A stretch of DNA of 64,000 bases from the NCBI GenBank assembly GCA_900555985.1, contig USNF01000003.1:1-64000 (forward strand), read 5' to 3'. The notes beneath the pieces were generated by a model that saw only the letters and a list, made by a program, of their open reading frames with translations, had not been told where the DNA came from and made no database searches. Position numbers and translations under genes: made by a program. Source of the DNA: an uncultured Gemella sp. (GTDB lineage: Bacteria > Bacillota > Bacilli > Staphylococcales > Gemellaceae). Shown in pieces: positions 29,876 through 39,223 of this stretch. The stretch's first letter is position 1, and every line of letters starts with the position of its first letter.

Positions 29876-30904
29876 ATGGATTGGTCAGTAGCATTACCAA
29901 ATATATGGTTCTTACTAATTACAGTGTTATTCACAGGATTTTTCGTATTAGAAGGATATGATTTCGGTGTTGGGGTATTAGCTCAACTACTTGGAAAAGA
30001 TGATGTTGAAAAACGTGTTTATTTCAATACAATTGGACCTTTCTGGGATGCCAACGAAGTTTGGCTATTAACTGGAGGAGGAGCAATGTTTGCAGCATTC
30101 CCTATCTGGTACGGTAAATTATTCAGTGGATACTATATTGCCTTTGTTTTAATGTTAGTAGCGTTAATTTTCCGAGGTGTATCATTTGAATTTAGAGGTA
30201 AATTAGGCGATAATAGAAAATGGATTAAAGCTTGTGACTTCGCAATGTTTTTTGGTAGCTTATTACCGCCAGTATTATGGGGTATAGCAGTAGCTAACTT
30301 TATGACTGGTGCAAATCTTGACAAAGGAAAAAATCTTGTTGATGGATTCCTAGGTTTATTATCACCATTTACAATTTTAGGTGGAATAATGATGTTACTA
30401 TTAATGTTAGTTCATGGAGCTCAATTCTTAGCACTAAAAACTACAGGTGAATTAAGAAATGCAGCTCGTGCTACATCAGCATTATTGTTCCCATTCGCGG
30501 CAATTGTAACATTGATATTTGCAATTTGGGCATTATTTAAAACAGATATTTTCACTGGAAATTACTACATTGGATTAATATTAGCTGTTATTGCAGTGGT
30601 ATTCTTCGTAGTGTCATTTGTATTAAACTTCCAAGGAAAAGATCTTAAAGCATTCTTATGTACTTCTGGTACATTAGCATTCTTAACTCTAAGCGTCTTC
30701 GCTGGAATGTTCCCAAGAGCTATCATAAATAGTAATGACGTCACACAATCACTATTTATATATGATGCTGCTAGCGGAATTTATACACTAAGACTTATGA
30801 CAATAGTTGCCTTATTCTTATTGCCATTTGTTTTAGGATACCAAGTTTGGTCTTATTCTATTTTTAGAAAACGACTAACAAAAGAAGATGAATTGGAGTA
30901 TTAG
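29876..30904 (+). CDS. cydB: cytochrome bd ubiquinol oxidase subunit II
   Basis: Partner of CydA, 342 residues with about eight membrane helices. Conserved features are the N-terminal WFLLITVLFTGFFVLEGYDFG, GPFWDANEVWLLTGGGAMFAAFP written in parts as FWDANEVWLL, and a C-terminal PFVLGYQVWSYSIFRKRL. One base separates it from cydA, and its GGGAGGT site lies within the end of cydA, so the subunits are co-translated. The cydD start is 3 bp after its stop. Confidence 0.95.
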   Translation: MDWSVALPNIWFLLITVLFTGFFVLEGYDFGVGVLAQLLGKDDVEKRVYFNTIGPFWDANEVWLLTGGGAMFAAFPIWYGKLFSGYYIAFVLMLVALIFRGVSFEFRGKLGDNRKWIKACDFAMFFGSLLPPVLWGIAVANFMTGANLDKGKNLVDGFLGLLSPFTILGGIMMLLLMLVHGAQFLALKTTGELRNAARATSALLFPFAAIVTLIFAIWALFKTDIFTGNYYIGLILAVIAVVFFVVSFVLNFQGKDLKAFLCTSGTLAFLTLSVFAGMFPRAIINSNDVTQSLFIYDAASGIYTLRLMTIVALFLLPFVLGYQVWSYSIFRKRLTKEDELEY

Positions 30905-30907
30905 TCA

Positions 30908-32623
30908 ATGAAAAAAAAGGAAGCAAAATTAAAACTTCCTGTTAAAAAAAGTCTTACATTGACACTATTAATATTATCAATAATGGAAGCAGCTTGTATT
31001 ATTATACAAGCTGCTTTTTTAGCTAAAGCAATTGTAGGGCTTTTCTATAAGAATTTTGATAATGTTGTACGTGACAGTGTTCTTTTTTTAATAGGTTATA
31101 CTTTTAGAACAGTATTTTTACATTTACAGCAATATTTTACAGAAAAACATGCTATTGATTTTGAAAAAGAACTTAGAAAAAAATTACTTCAAAGTTACTT
31201 TAATTTAGGACCTGATTTTACTTTGAGAGAAGGTTCTGGGAAATTAGTTACTTTAGCTATCGATGGAATTGGAAAAGTAAAGCAATATTTTGAGCTAAAC
31301 GTTTCAAAGCAAATTAGAGGAGCAATTATACCAACTCTTATAGTTATTTTCATTTTTTATACAGATTATGTTTCTGCACTTATGATAATATCAGTAATTC
31401 CGGTTATAGTAATTTTTATGATTTTATTAGGTATAAATGCTAGAGATATGGCGAATCGTCAGTATAAAAAGTATAGAGCATTATCAAATAACTTTATAGA
31501 TACAATTAGAGGGATTGAAACTTTAAAATTTCTAGGTGTAAGTAAAAACTATCTACCAATTATGGAAAAGAAAAATAAAGAGTATAGACAAAGTACTATG
31601 AAAACTTTAAGTGTGGCATTTTTAAATAGTTTTGCACTAGATTTCTTAACGACTATTGCAATTGCTCTTTTAGCAGTTAGATTAGGGATATTACTTCTTG
31701 ATGGAAGTACATTTTTATTACCATCATTAACTGTATTAATTATTGCACCAGAGTTTTTCTTACCTATGAAACAAGCTGCAACTGATTATCATGCTACACT
31801 TGATGGTCAAATGGCTTATGAAGATATTAATAGAATGATTATAGATAACGAAAAAAATATTGGTAAAAAATTAACTATTAATAATGTTGAAAGTATTGAA
31901 TTAGTAGATGTTAACCTTGAAAAGGATGGTAAAAAAATACTTGAAAATATATCTATGTCAATAAATTCGGGAGAGAAGATTTGTTTAGTTGGACAGAGCG
32001 GTAGTGGGAAAACTTCGTTAATTTCAATATTGTCTGGATTCAATGAACAAAGTAAGGGAGATATATTAATTAATAAGGAGAAAACTAATTTAAAGAATAT
32101 TAATTGGGCAAATAATATTTCTTATATTTCACAATTTCCATATATATTCCCTGATACAATACGTAATAATATACTATTTTATTCAAATGAAGAAATATCT
32201 TATGAATATTTAAAAGAAATAACTTCTTTAGTAGGATTAGATAGCTTCATTAATAGTCTGCCTGAAGGTTATGAAACAAAAATAGGAGAAGGTGGACAAG
32301 AACTAAGTGGTGGGCAAGCTCAACGTATAGCAATAGCAAGAGCACTAATAAGTAATAGAGAAATTATTATTCTTGATGAACCTACAAGTCACTTAGACAT
32401 AGAAACAGAATTTGAAATAAAAGAGAAGTTATTGGAATTGTTTAAAGGAAGAACTGTTATTATAGCGACACACAGATTGCATTGGTTGCATAATGTAGAT
32501 TATATTTTAAATTTGGAATATGGAAAAGTAGTAGACTTTGAAAAAGTTGTAGATTTTAAAAATAGTCCTCGCTTTGAAAAATTAAAAAATAATTTAGTAG
32601 GAGGTGGCTACAGTGAAAAATAA
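30908..32623 (+). CDS. cydD: ABC exporter subunit CydD
   Basis: Half of the heterodimeric ABC transporter needed for assembly of cytochrome bd; in E. coli it exports glutathione and cysteine. 571 residues: six-helix membrane domain (1-310), then the ATPase with Walker A GQSGSGKTS (near 361), signature LSGGQAQR (near 466) and Walker B IIILDEPTSHLD. The membrane domain ends with APEFFLPMKQAATDYHATLDG, the CydD-type linker. The last 11 bp overlap cydC. Confidence 0.92.
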   Translation: MKKKEAKLKLPVKKSLTLTLLILSIMEAACIIIQAAFLAKAIVGLFYKNFDNVVRDSVLFLIGYTFRTVFLHLQQYFTEKHAIDFEKELRKKLLQSYFNLGPDFTLREGSGKLVTLAIDGIGKVKQYFELNVSKQIRGAIIPTLIVIFIFYTDYVSALMIISVIPVIVIFMILLGINARDMANRQYKKYRALSNNFIDTIRGIETLKFLGVSKNYLPIMEKKNKEYRQSTMKTLSVAFLNSFALDFLTTIAIALLAVRLGILLLDGSTFLLPSLTVLIIAPEFFLPMKQAATDYHATLDGQMAYEDINRMIIDNEKNIGKKLTINNVESIELVDVNLEKDGKKILENISMSINSGEKICLVGQSGSGKTSLISILSGFNEQSKGDILINKEKTNLKNINWANNISYISQFPYIFPDTIRNNILFYSNEEISYEYLKEITSLVGLDSFINSLPEGYETKIGEGGQELSGGQAQRIAIARALISNREIIILDEPTSHLDIETEFEIKEKLLELFKGRTVIIATHRLHWLHNVDYILNLEYGKVVDFEKVVDFKNSPRFEKLKNNLVGGGYSEK

Positions 32624-34346
32624 TTCAATTATTAGAAAAGAGTTGAAAAATAATAAAAATATGATGAGTGCTGTAGTCTTTTTAGGATTGATGTCGGTTG
32701 TTAGTGGAGCAGCATTAATGTACGTTTCAGGTTTTCTAATTAGTAAATCTTCACTTAGAATTGGAAACATACTTATGTTACAAGTACCAACAGTTTTAAC
32801 TAGAACATTTTCATTATCTCAGTCAACATTTGCTTATGTACAAAGATTGCTAAGCCATAATCTAGTTTTAGGAATTATTGAAAAAATGCGTAGTCGAGTG
32901 TATAAGATTTTAGAACCTAAGGCATTAAAACTAAAAAAAGAATATAAATCTGGGGATTTATTAGGCTTAATTTCAGAAGACATTGAACATATGCAAAATA
33001 TTTATTTAAAAACTATTTTTCCTAGTATTATTTCATTAATATTATATGTAATCTTTATTACTGTTATGTTTGGTTATGATATGAATTATGCAATTTTAGC
33101 AACACTATTTGGATTATTTATTATTTTTGTAGTACCATTTGCTTCACTAAGTGTAACGAGAAAAAATTTCCAATTAATGAAAGAAGCAAAGTATAATCTT
33201 TATCGTGATTTTACAAGTGCAATTTTTGGATTAAGTGATTGGATTTCATCAAATAAAGTAAATGATTTTATGGATGATTATCAACAAAAAGAAGAAAAGC
33301 TATTAAAAAGAGAAACAAAGATTAAAACATTTGTACACCTAAGAGAAAATTTTGTAAATTTATTAGCAGGTATAACTGCATTTTTAATGATTTACAGTTG
33401 TTGGAATATGACTATAAATAATGTAATAGAAAATGTATATATAGCATCATTTTGTATGATGGTGTTATCAGTATTAAGTGTTTCAGTAATGACAAGTGAT
33501 GCAGTTTCACATATTCCAGGATATGAAGTATCTATAAATCGTGTAAAAGATTTCTACTCACAAGAGGGTGATGAAAATAAAGAAATTGTTTCTTTAAAAA
33601 ATACGGATGGTAATATTATTGATATAAAAGATTTATCATTTGAATATGAAGAAGGAAAAAATATTTTAAACAATATATCTCTATCAGTAAAAAAAGGTGA
33701 AAAAGTAGCTATTCTAGGAAGAAGTGGAGTAGGTAAGTCTACATTAGTAAAACTTCTAACAGGTACATATACAAACTATAAAGGTGAAATTATTGTATTA
33801 GATAAAAAACCAAGTGAAACAATGTTAGGAACTGAAATTTCATTATTAAATCAGAAACCATATCTTTTTGATATGACTATAAAAGAAAATCTTAAACTTT
33901 CTTTATTAGATTTAGACATAGGCGAATCTCAAATTGAGAAAAAAATTAATGATAGTTTAGAAAAATCTCAGTTAACTAAGTTAATAAGTGAACTTCCTGA
34001 AGGTATTGATACAAATGTTTTTGAAACGGGAAGTAGATTTTCTGGAGGAGAACGTCAACGTATAGCATTTGCTAGAAGTATTATTCAGAATAATGAATTA
34101 CTATTATTAGATGAACCAACAGTAGGGTTAGATCCAAAAACAGAACATGAATTATTAACTACAATTTTTGAAACAAGTAAAGATAAGACTATTGTCTGGA
34201 TTACACACCATTTAAATTCTATAGAATATATGGATAGAATAATATTTATAAAAGATGGAGAAATTGAGATGGATGGTAGTCATAGAGAATTATATAAAAA
34301 TAATGAAAAATATAGAAAACTATATGATATGGATAATATAAAATAA
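32613..34346 (+). CDS. cydC: ABC exporter subunit CydC
   Basis: Second half of the cytochrome bd assembly transporter, 577 residues. The membrane domain has VLTRTFSLSQSTFAYVQRLLSH-like segments (TR...RL.SH, characteristic of CydC). The ATPase has Walker A GRSGVGKST (near 369), signature FSGGERQR (near 476) and Walker B LLLLDEPTVGLD. The start is GTG 32613, 7 nt after AGGAGGT; an in-frame GTG at 32604 lies inside that ribosome site and is rejected. Last gene of the operon, closed by a terminator. Confidence 0.92.
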   Translation: MKNNSIIRKELKNNKNMMSAVVFLGLMSVVSGAALMYVSGFLISKSSLRIGNILMLQVPTVLTRTFSLSQSTFAYVQRLLSHNLVLGIIEKMRSRVYKILEPKALKLKKEYKSGDLLGLISEDIEHMQNIYLKTIFPSIISLILYVIFITVMFGYDMNYAILATLFGLFIIFVVPFASLSVTRKNFQLMKEAKYNLYRDFTSAIFGLSDWISSNKVNDFMDDYQQKEEKLLKRETKIKTFVHLRENFVNLLAGITAFLMIYSCWNMTINNVIENVYIASFCMMVLSVLSVSVMTSDAVSHIPGYEVSINRVKDFYSQEGDENKEIVSLKNTDGNIIDIKDLSFEYEEGKNILNNISLSVKKGEKVAILGRSGVGKSTLVKLLTGTYTNYKGEIIVLDKKPSETMLGTEISLLNQKPYLFDMTIKENLKLSLLDLDIGESQIEKKINDSLEKSQLTKLISELPEGIDTNVFETGSRFSGGERQRIAFARSIIQNNELLLLDEPTVGLDPKTEHELLTTIFETSKDKTIVWITHHLNSIEYMDRIIFIKDGEIEMDGSHRELYKNNEKYRKLYDMDNIK

Positions 34347-34385
34347 AGAGATATCAAGGTGAGACTTTGATGTCTCTTTATTTTT
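34345..34385 (+). terminator. terminator of the cyd operon
   Basis: A 16-bp stem with wobble pairs (34345-34360 with 34365-34380; AAAGAGATATC with GATGTCTCTTT) followed by TATTTTT. Confidence 0.8.
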
Positions 34386-34424
34386 AGAATGGATTTAGTT
34401 TACTTATATATAATCTATATTTTA

Positions 34425-34433
34425 TGTTATAAT
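34425..34433 (+). promoter_or_regulatory. extended -10 promoter for uvrA
   Basis: TGTTATAAT has the TGN extension before a perfect -10 (34428-34433). The -35 is poor. It lies about 60 bp before the uvrA start. Confidence 0.45.
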
Positions 34434-34496
34434 ATTATAGTTAGAATAAAATTTAATTATGTCTATTAAATATATACTAATAGTTTGAGGTAACAG

Positions 34497-37322
34497 ATGA
34501 AAAAGAAAAATAAAATAATAATACAAGGTGCAAGAGAAAATAATTTAAAAAATATAAACTTAGAGATACCTCGTGATAAGTTTGTAGTTATTACAGGGCT
34601 TAGCGGAAGCGGAAAAAGCTCTTTAGCTTTCGATACTATATATGCAGAGGGACAGCGTCGATATGTAGAAAGCTTAAGTGCGTATGCTAGACAATTTTTA
34701 GGTAATATAGAAAAACCTGATGTTGATTTAATTGAAGGGTTGTCTCCAGCAATATCAATCAACCAAAAAACAACATCAAAAAACCCAAGATCAACTGTGG
34801 CAACAGTCACTGAAATTTATGATTACTTACGATTATTATATGCAAGAATTGGTGAAATATATTGTCCTAATCATCATGAAAAAATTGAAAGCAGCTCGAT
34901 TAGTCAAATTGTAGATTCAATTATGGAAATGCCTGAAAGAAGCAGAATACAAATAGTTTCACCAATTGTAAAAGAAAAAAAAGGAACACATAAAAAATTA
35001 ATTGATAAACTAATAAAAGAAGGCTATATTAGATTTAAAATTGATAATGAGTTATATGAAGTAGGAGATATTCCGGAATTAGATAAAAATAAAAAACATT
35101 CTATTAGCGTAATTATTGATAGAATAGTTATAAAAGAAGGTATACAGACAAGACTCGCAGACTCATTGGAAACATCATTAAATTTATCTAATAATGATTT
35201 AGTGGAGATAGATGATGTTAAAGAGAATACAACTCAATTATTCTCGACAAAATATAGCTGTAAACATTGTGATTTTACTTTGGGAGATTTAGAACCTAGA
35301 ATTTTTTCATTCAATAATCCACAAGGTGCTTGTCCAGATTGTGATGGATTAGGAATGCATGAAACAGTTGATGTTAATAAAATTATTCAAAAGGAATTAT
35401 CTATAAATGATGGTGCGATATTAGTATATAATAACGCAACTTCGAATTATTATCCTAGTTTAATAAAATGTGTATGTGAACATTTTAAAATAGATATGAG
35501 TATTCCATTTAAAGATATATCAAAAGAAAAACAAGATATTATTTTATATGGAAATAAAAATGAAGAAATTAAACATACATATATAAATGATGAGGGTGTA
35601 CAACGTACAAGATTTGTATATTTTGAGGGCGTAGCAAATAATATATTTCGACGTTATAAATCAGGTATGACAAAAGCAACAAGAGAAGCAATGTCTAAAT
35701 ATATAAAAGAAGATTTATGTAATAGCTGTAAAGGGCAACGTCTAAAACCTGAAATATTATCAGTATATGTTGCAGGAAAAAATATCGCAGAAATTTGTGA
35801 AATGTCAATTCATGATAGTTATAAATTTTTCAATGAAATACAATTAAGTGAGAAAGATTATACTATTGCAAAATTAGTTTTAAAAGAAATAAGATCAAGG
35901 TTACAATTTTTAAATGATGTAGGGTTAGATTATCTAACGCTTGATAGGGCATCAGGAACACTTTCTGGTGGAGAAGCACAACGAATTCGACTTGCTACAC
36001 AAATAGGATCAAAGTTAATGGGTGTAACTTATATCCTTGATGAACCTTCAATTGGGTTACATCAAAGAGATAATGAAAAGCTAATTAGCACAATGTTATC
36101 GATGCGTGATTTAGGGAACACTGTATTAGTAGTTGAGCACGATGAAGAAACGATGTTAGAGTGTGATTATATTATTGATATAGGTCCGAAAGCAGGAGAA
36201 CAAGGTGGAGAGGTTGTTGCTGTTGGAACGCCAAAAGAAGTAATGAAAAATAAAAATTCTATTACAGGAGCTTACCTATCGGGAAGGAAAAAAATCGAAG
36301 TTCCTTCAGAACGTAGAGAAGGTAATGGGAATTTTATAGAGATTAATAGAGCTAAGAAAAATAATCTAAAGGATATATCGGTTAAATTCCCACTTGGTAA
36401 GTTTATTGGAGTAACAGGAGTTTCAGGTAGTGGTAAATCAACATTAGTAAATGAGATCTTATTTAATTCTGTAAAAAATATTTTAAATAAAGAAAATATT
36501 GATACAACAGTAGTTAAATCAGTTAAAGGTGTTGAGGGAAATATTGATAAGATTATTGATATTGATCAAAGTCCTATAGGTCGAACTCCAAGAAGTAATC
36601 CAGCTACGTATACAGGAGTATTTGATGATATAAGAGATTTATTTGCTAGTACTAATGAATCAAAATTAAGGGGATATAAAAAAGGGAGATTTAGTTTTAA
36701 TGTAAAAGGTGGACGTTGTGAAGCATGTACAGGAGATGGTATTTTAAAAATTGAAATGCATTTTTTACCAGATGTTTATGTACCCTGTGAAGTATGTAAA
36801 GGGAAACGGTATAATAGGGAAACTTTAGAAGTAAAATATAAAGGAAAAAGTATAAGTGACGTCTTAGATATGACAATAAAAGAAGCATATGAATTTTTTG
36901 AAAATATTCCTAAGATTAAAAATAAGCTTGAAACACTAGTTAATGTGGGTCTAGACTACATAAGATTAGGACAAAGTGCTACGACTTTATCTGGTGGAGA
37001 AGCTCAACGTGTAAAACTTGCAAGTGAATTATATAAGAAGTCTACGGGAAAAACTCTTTATATACTAGACGAACCAACTACTGGATTACATATAGATGAT
37101 ATTAGCAGATTAATAAAAATTATAGATAAATTAGTTGATGGTGGTAATACGGTAATTGTCATTGAACATAACCTTGATGTAATAAAATGCTGTGATCATT
37201 TAATTGATTTAGGTCCTGAAGGTGGAATAGGTGGAGGAACTATCTTAGATGAGTGTACACCAGAAAAATTAATTGAAAATAAGCAAAGTTACACTGGAAA
37301 ATTTTTGAAAAAAATATTATAA
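34497..37322 (+). CDS. uvrA: excinuclease ABC subunit A
   Basis: Damage-recognition ATPase of nucleotide excision repair. 941 residues, standard length. Two ABC modules: Walker [10 protein letters not shown] (34-42) and GVSGSGKST (near 641), with signatures [16 protein letters not shown] and [16 protein letters not shown]. Two zinc fingers are visible: CKHC...CPDC near 256-285 and CEAC...CEVC near 740-765. The ribosome site is TGAGGT. It is not next to uvrB here; the gene is alone with its own promoter. Confidence 0.97.
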   Translation: MKKKNKIIIQGARENNLKNINLEIPRDKFVVITGLSGSGKSSLAFDTIYAEGQRRYVESLSAYARQFLGNIEKPDVDLIEGLSPAISINQKTTSKNPRSTVATVTEIYDYLRLLYARIGEIYCPNHHEKIESSSISQIVDSIMEMPERSRIQIVSPIVKEKKGTHKKLIDKLIKEGYIRFKIDNELYEVGDIPELDKNKKHSISVIIDRIVIKEGIQTRLADSLETSLNLSNNDLVEIDDVKENTTQLFSTKYSCKHCDFTLGDLEPRIFSFNNPQGACPDCDGLGMHETVDVNKIIQKELSINDGAILVYNNATSNYYPSLIKCVCEHFKIDMSIPFKDISKEKQDIILYGNKNEEIKHTYINDEGVQRTRFVYFEGVANNIFRRYKSGMTKATREAMSKYIKEDLCNSCKGQRLKPEILSVYVAGKNIAEICEMSIHDSYKFFNEIQLSEKDYTIAKLVLKEIRSRLQFLNDVGLDYLTLDRASGTLSGGEAQRIRLATQIGSKLMGVTYILDEPSIGLHQRDNEKLISTMLSMRDLGNTVLVVEHDEETMLECDYIIDIGPKAGEQGGEVVAVGTPKEVMKNKNSITGAYLSGRKKIEVPSERREGNGNFIEINRAKKNNLKDISVKFPLGKFIGVTGVSGSGKSTLVNEILFNSVKNILNKENIDTTVVKSVKGVEGNIDKIIDIDQSPIGRTPRSNPATYTGVFDDIRDLFASTNESKLRGYKKGRFSFNVKGGRCEACTGDGILKIEMHFLPDVYVPCEVCKGKRYNRETLEVKYKGKSISDVLDMTIKEAYEFFENIPKIKNKLETLVNVGLDYIRLGQSATTLSGGEAQRVKLASELYKKSTGKTLYILDEPTTGLHIDDISRLIKIIDKLVDGGNTVIVIEHNLDVIKCCDHLIDLGPEGGIGGGTILDECTPEKLIENKQSYTGKFLKKIL

Positions 37323-37342
37323 AAAATATTATAAAATATTTT
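37321..37342 (+). terminator. weak AT-only hairpin after uvrA
   Basis: AAAAATATT (37321-37329) pairs with AATATTTTT (37334-37342), ending in T residues. There are no G-C pairs, so it is a weak terminator at best. The following bases to 37470 show nothing else. Confidence 0.4.
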
Positions 37343-37472
37343 TATTATAGTTTTCAAAGTCATAAATAAGTAAAATATTTTCTTGTTTATTAAAACATAT
37401 TTACATAAAGTATTAAATTTAAACTGAAAATATTTTTGATAAATACAGTATAAAATTAAATAAATTTTGATA

Positions 37473-37501
37473 TTGTCTAAACAACTTAGTTATGGTAAAA
37501 T
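37473..37501 (+). promoter_or_regulatory. 6S RNA promoter
   Basis: TTGTCT (37473-37478) and TAAAAT (37496-37501) are 17 bp apart, placing transcription start at about 37508. Confidence 0.65.
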
Positions 37502-37507
37502 ATAAGT

Positions 37508-37690
37508 AACAACTGGAGCACATGTATGACTTGCTATACATTCGGGCCTAACACTTTTAAATAGGGAATGAGAATCGCTTATTAGTATAAAAAGCTTCCT
37601 AGAGAAGACTTTAGAAAGTAAGGCTATCATACCCACCTGATTATATCAGGACCAATTAAGGCAAGATACTACGGTGCTTTGGTTTTTTTA
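37508..37690 (+). ncRNA. ssrS: 6S RNA (RNA polymerase regulator)
   Basis: A non-coding transcript of about 185 nt, much richer in G and C than its surroundings. The ends pair into a closing stem: CTGGAGCAC (from 37512) with GTGCTTTGG (ending 37682), allowing wobbles. The 3' end runs into seven T. Internal hairpins such as CCTGATTATATCAGG are visible. Synteny supports the call: in Bacillus subtilis the 6S-1 gene lies next to yrvM, and the next gene here is the yrvM/tcdA homolog. 6S RNA binds the sigma-A holoenzyme as a promoter mimic. I could not run a covariance model. Confidence 0.72.
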
Positions 37691-37718
37691 GACTGGTAGA
37701 ATAATCCGGTCTTTTTTA
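37690..37718 (+). terminator. terminator after 6S RNA
   Basis: AGACTGG (37690-37696) pairs with CCGGTCT (37706-37712), followed by TTTTT. Confidence 0.65.
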
Positions 37719-37746
37719 ATTTTAAATAATATTAATGGAGTAAGAA

Positions 37747-38514
37747 ATGTTACATCAATTTTCAAGAAATGAGTTAATTATAGGAACTCAAGGATTAGAA
37801 ATATTAAAAGAAAAAAGAGTGGGAATCCTTGGGATTGGAGGAGTCGGTTCGTTTGCAGCTGAAGCATTAGCACGTTCTGGTATAGGTTCTTTAGTACTTA
37901 TGGATAAGGACGATATAGATATAACTAATGTAAATAGACAAATACATGCAACAACTAAGACTGTAGGTTGCAGTAAGGTACAAGAAATGAAAAAAAGGAT
38001 ACTTGATATAAATCCTGATTGTGAAGTTATTGCTATACAAGACTTTTATACTGAAGATACATTTAATATATTTTATGAAAAAAAATTAGATTTTGTTATA
38101 GATGCTTGTGATACAGTAACTTTTAAAATTCATTTAATAAAATATTGTTTATTGAATAATATTAAATTCATAAGTGTTATGGGATCAGCGAATAAAATGG
38201 ATCCTACGAAATTTAAAGTAGCTGACCTAAGGAAAACTACAGTTTGTCCTCTTGCTAAGGTAATAAGAACAAAATTAAAAAAAGAAAAAATAAAAGGAAA
38301 AATACCTGTAGTATATTCTACAGAAAGTCCTACAAAAGCTAATCAAGATTATTTAAACAAAATAGGTAAGCAGGATTCTGAAATCCGTAAAGCAAAGATA
38401 CCTCCAGCATCAAATGCATTTTGTCCATCTGTAGCAGGTTTAATTGCAGCAAATTATGTATATATTAATTTGTTGGAAAATATAAAAATATTAACAATAG
38501 AAAAACCTGAATAA
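37747..38514 (+). CDS. tcdA: tRNA threonylcarbamoyladenosine dehydratase
   Basis: E1-like enzyme that cyclises t6A37 of ANN-decoding tRNAs to ct6A. 255 residues. Nucleotide-binding loop GIGGVGSFAAEALARSGIG (29-47), then LMDKDDIDITNVNRQ, DACDTVTFKIHLIKYC and a C-terminal PVVYSTESPTK segment are all typical of TcdA/YgdL/YrvM rather than MoeB or ThiF. The ribosome site is TGGAG. It is monocistronic, with a clear terminator downstream and 6S RNA upstream. Confidence 0.92.
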   Translation: MLHQFSRNELIIGTQGLEILKEKRVGILGIGGVGSFAAEALARSGIGSLVLMDKDDIDITNVNRQIHATTKTVGCSKVQEMKKRILDINPDCEVIAIQDFYTEDTFNIFYEKKLDFVIDACDTVTFKIHLIKYCLLNNIKFISVMGSANKMDPTKFKVADLRKTTVCPLAKVIRTKLKKEKIKGKIPVVYSTESPTKANQDYLNKIGKQDSEIRKAKIPPASNAFCPSVAGLIAANYVYINLLENIKILTIEKPE

Positions 38515-38520
38515 AAAAAT

Positions 38521-38553
38521 AAAGCAACGCTTTCATTAGCGTTGCTTTTCTTT
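38521..38553 (+). terminator. tcdA terminator
   Basis: AAAGCAACGCT (38521-38531) pairs perfectly with AGCGTTGCTTT (38538-38548), followed by T-rich sequence. Confidence 0.9.
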
Positions 38554-38590
38554 AGTTAAAGGTTGACATATTCATCTTTGTGAGATTTTC

Positions 38591-38603
38591 TGTAAACTTT
38601 ACA
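38591..38603. promoter_or_regulatory. palindromic candidate operator
   Basis: TGTAAACTTTACA is a perfect palindrome around a central C, in the control region of the XRE regulator. Two outer arms, TGAGATTTT (38581-38589) and AAAATCTCA (38643-38651), form a second inverted repeat. Confidence 0.4.
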
Positions 38604-38668
38604 TGAAATTCGAAAATAATATAATTTACATTTTCATAAAAAAAAATCTCAAAAATTTATAATTTTAT

Positions 38669-38697
38669 TTGATTTTTTTAATCAAACATTGTATAAT
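38669..38697 (+). promoter_or_regulatory. promoter of the XRE regulator with overlapping inverted repeat
   Basis: TTGATT (38669-38674) and TATAAT (38692-38697) are 17 bp apart. The -35 is one arm of TTGATT-N5-AATCAA (38669-38685), a plausible autoregulatory operator. Confidence 0.6.
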
Positions 38698-38724
38698 TGT
38701 ATTAGATGAGAAAGGAGGATTACT

Positions 38725-39087
38725 TTGAAGAATAAAGGAACATTACTGGCACAAAATCTTAAAAAGCTTCGAAAAATGAACAATTACTCTATGTCAGCAG
38801 TAGCGGATAAGTTAGAGTTGTCATCTCATGGCGTATATGCTAACTGGGAATATGGCAGAAACGAACCCAATGTTGCTACTCTGGTTTCTATTGCAAAATT
38901 ATATAATGTTACAATAGATGAGTTAGTGGGCTACAAAACTGAAAAAGTAGAACGTTCAGAGTTAGAAGGTACACACTTTGAAGTAATTGATATGATTAAG
39001 GCTTTAGATAGCGAAGATTGTAAATTAGTAGAAGAAGTTTTAAGAAGATTTAGGGGATATTCTTTTTCTAGGCACTTGAATCTATAA
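38725..39087 (+). CDS. XRE-family transcriptional regulator, UUG start
   Basis: 120-residue DNA-binding protein. Residues 7-65 form a helix-turn-helix of the Xre/SinR type (LAQNLKKLRKMNNYSMSAVA, HGVYANWEYGRNEPNVATL, NVTIDELVGY). The C-terminal 45 residues are charged and probably helical, a dimerisation tail. The start codon is TTG, fixed by AAAGGAGG 6 nt upstream; no ATG is available. It lies directly upstream of the comG operon in the same direction, with a terminator-like hairpin between, so it may regulate comG. That link is inference. Confidence 0.75.
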   Translation: MKNKGTLLAQNLKKLRKMNNYSMSAVADKLELSSHGVYANWEYGRNEPNVATLVSIAKLYNVTIDELVGYKTEKVERSELEGTHFEVIDMIKALDSEDCKLVEEVLRRFRGYSFSRHLNL

Positions 39088-39149
39088 AATAAATTCAAAT
39101 TACTTAGGCTATATGGGTTATATGTAGTATATTAAATTAATAGTTTGAG

Positions 39150-39196
39150 ATATAGGCTAGGTTAAAATAAAAACTTAGCCTATATTTTCTTTTTCT
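39150..39196 (+). terminator. terminator or attenuator between the XRE gene and comGA
   Basis: A 14-bp stem ATATAGGCTAGGTT (39150-39163) with AACTTAGCCTATAT (39172-39185), one wobble, followed by TTTCTTTTTCTTT. It ends about 10 bp before the comGA ribosome site, leaving no room for a separate comG promoter after it. Confidence 0.7.
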
Positions 39197-39204
39197 TTCA
39201 TGAT

Positions 39205-39223
39205 AAAGGGCGTGATAACTATA
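39205..39223 (+). promoter_or_regulatory. comGA ribosome binding site placed over an AUA start
   Basis: AAAGGGCGTGAT (39205-39216) matches the full anti-Shine-Dalgarno complement AAAGGAGGTGAT at 10 of 12 positions. The in-frame codon at the proper distance, 8 nt after the GG core, is ATA at 39221. The ATG at 39200 lies before the site and the next ATG is at 39239. Confidence 0.5.
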
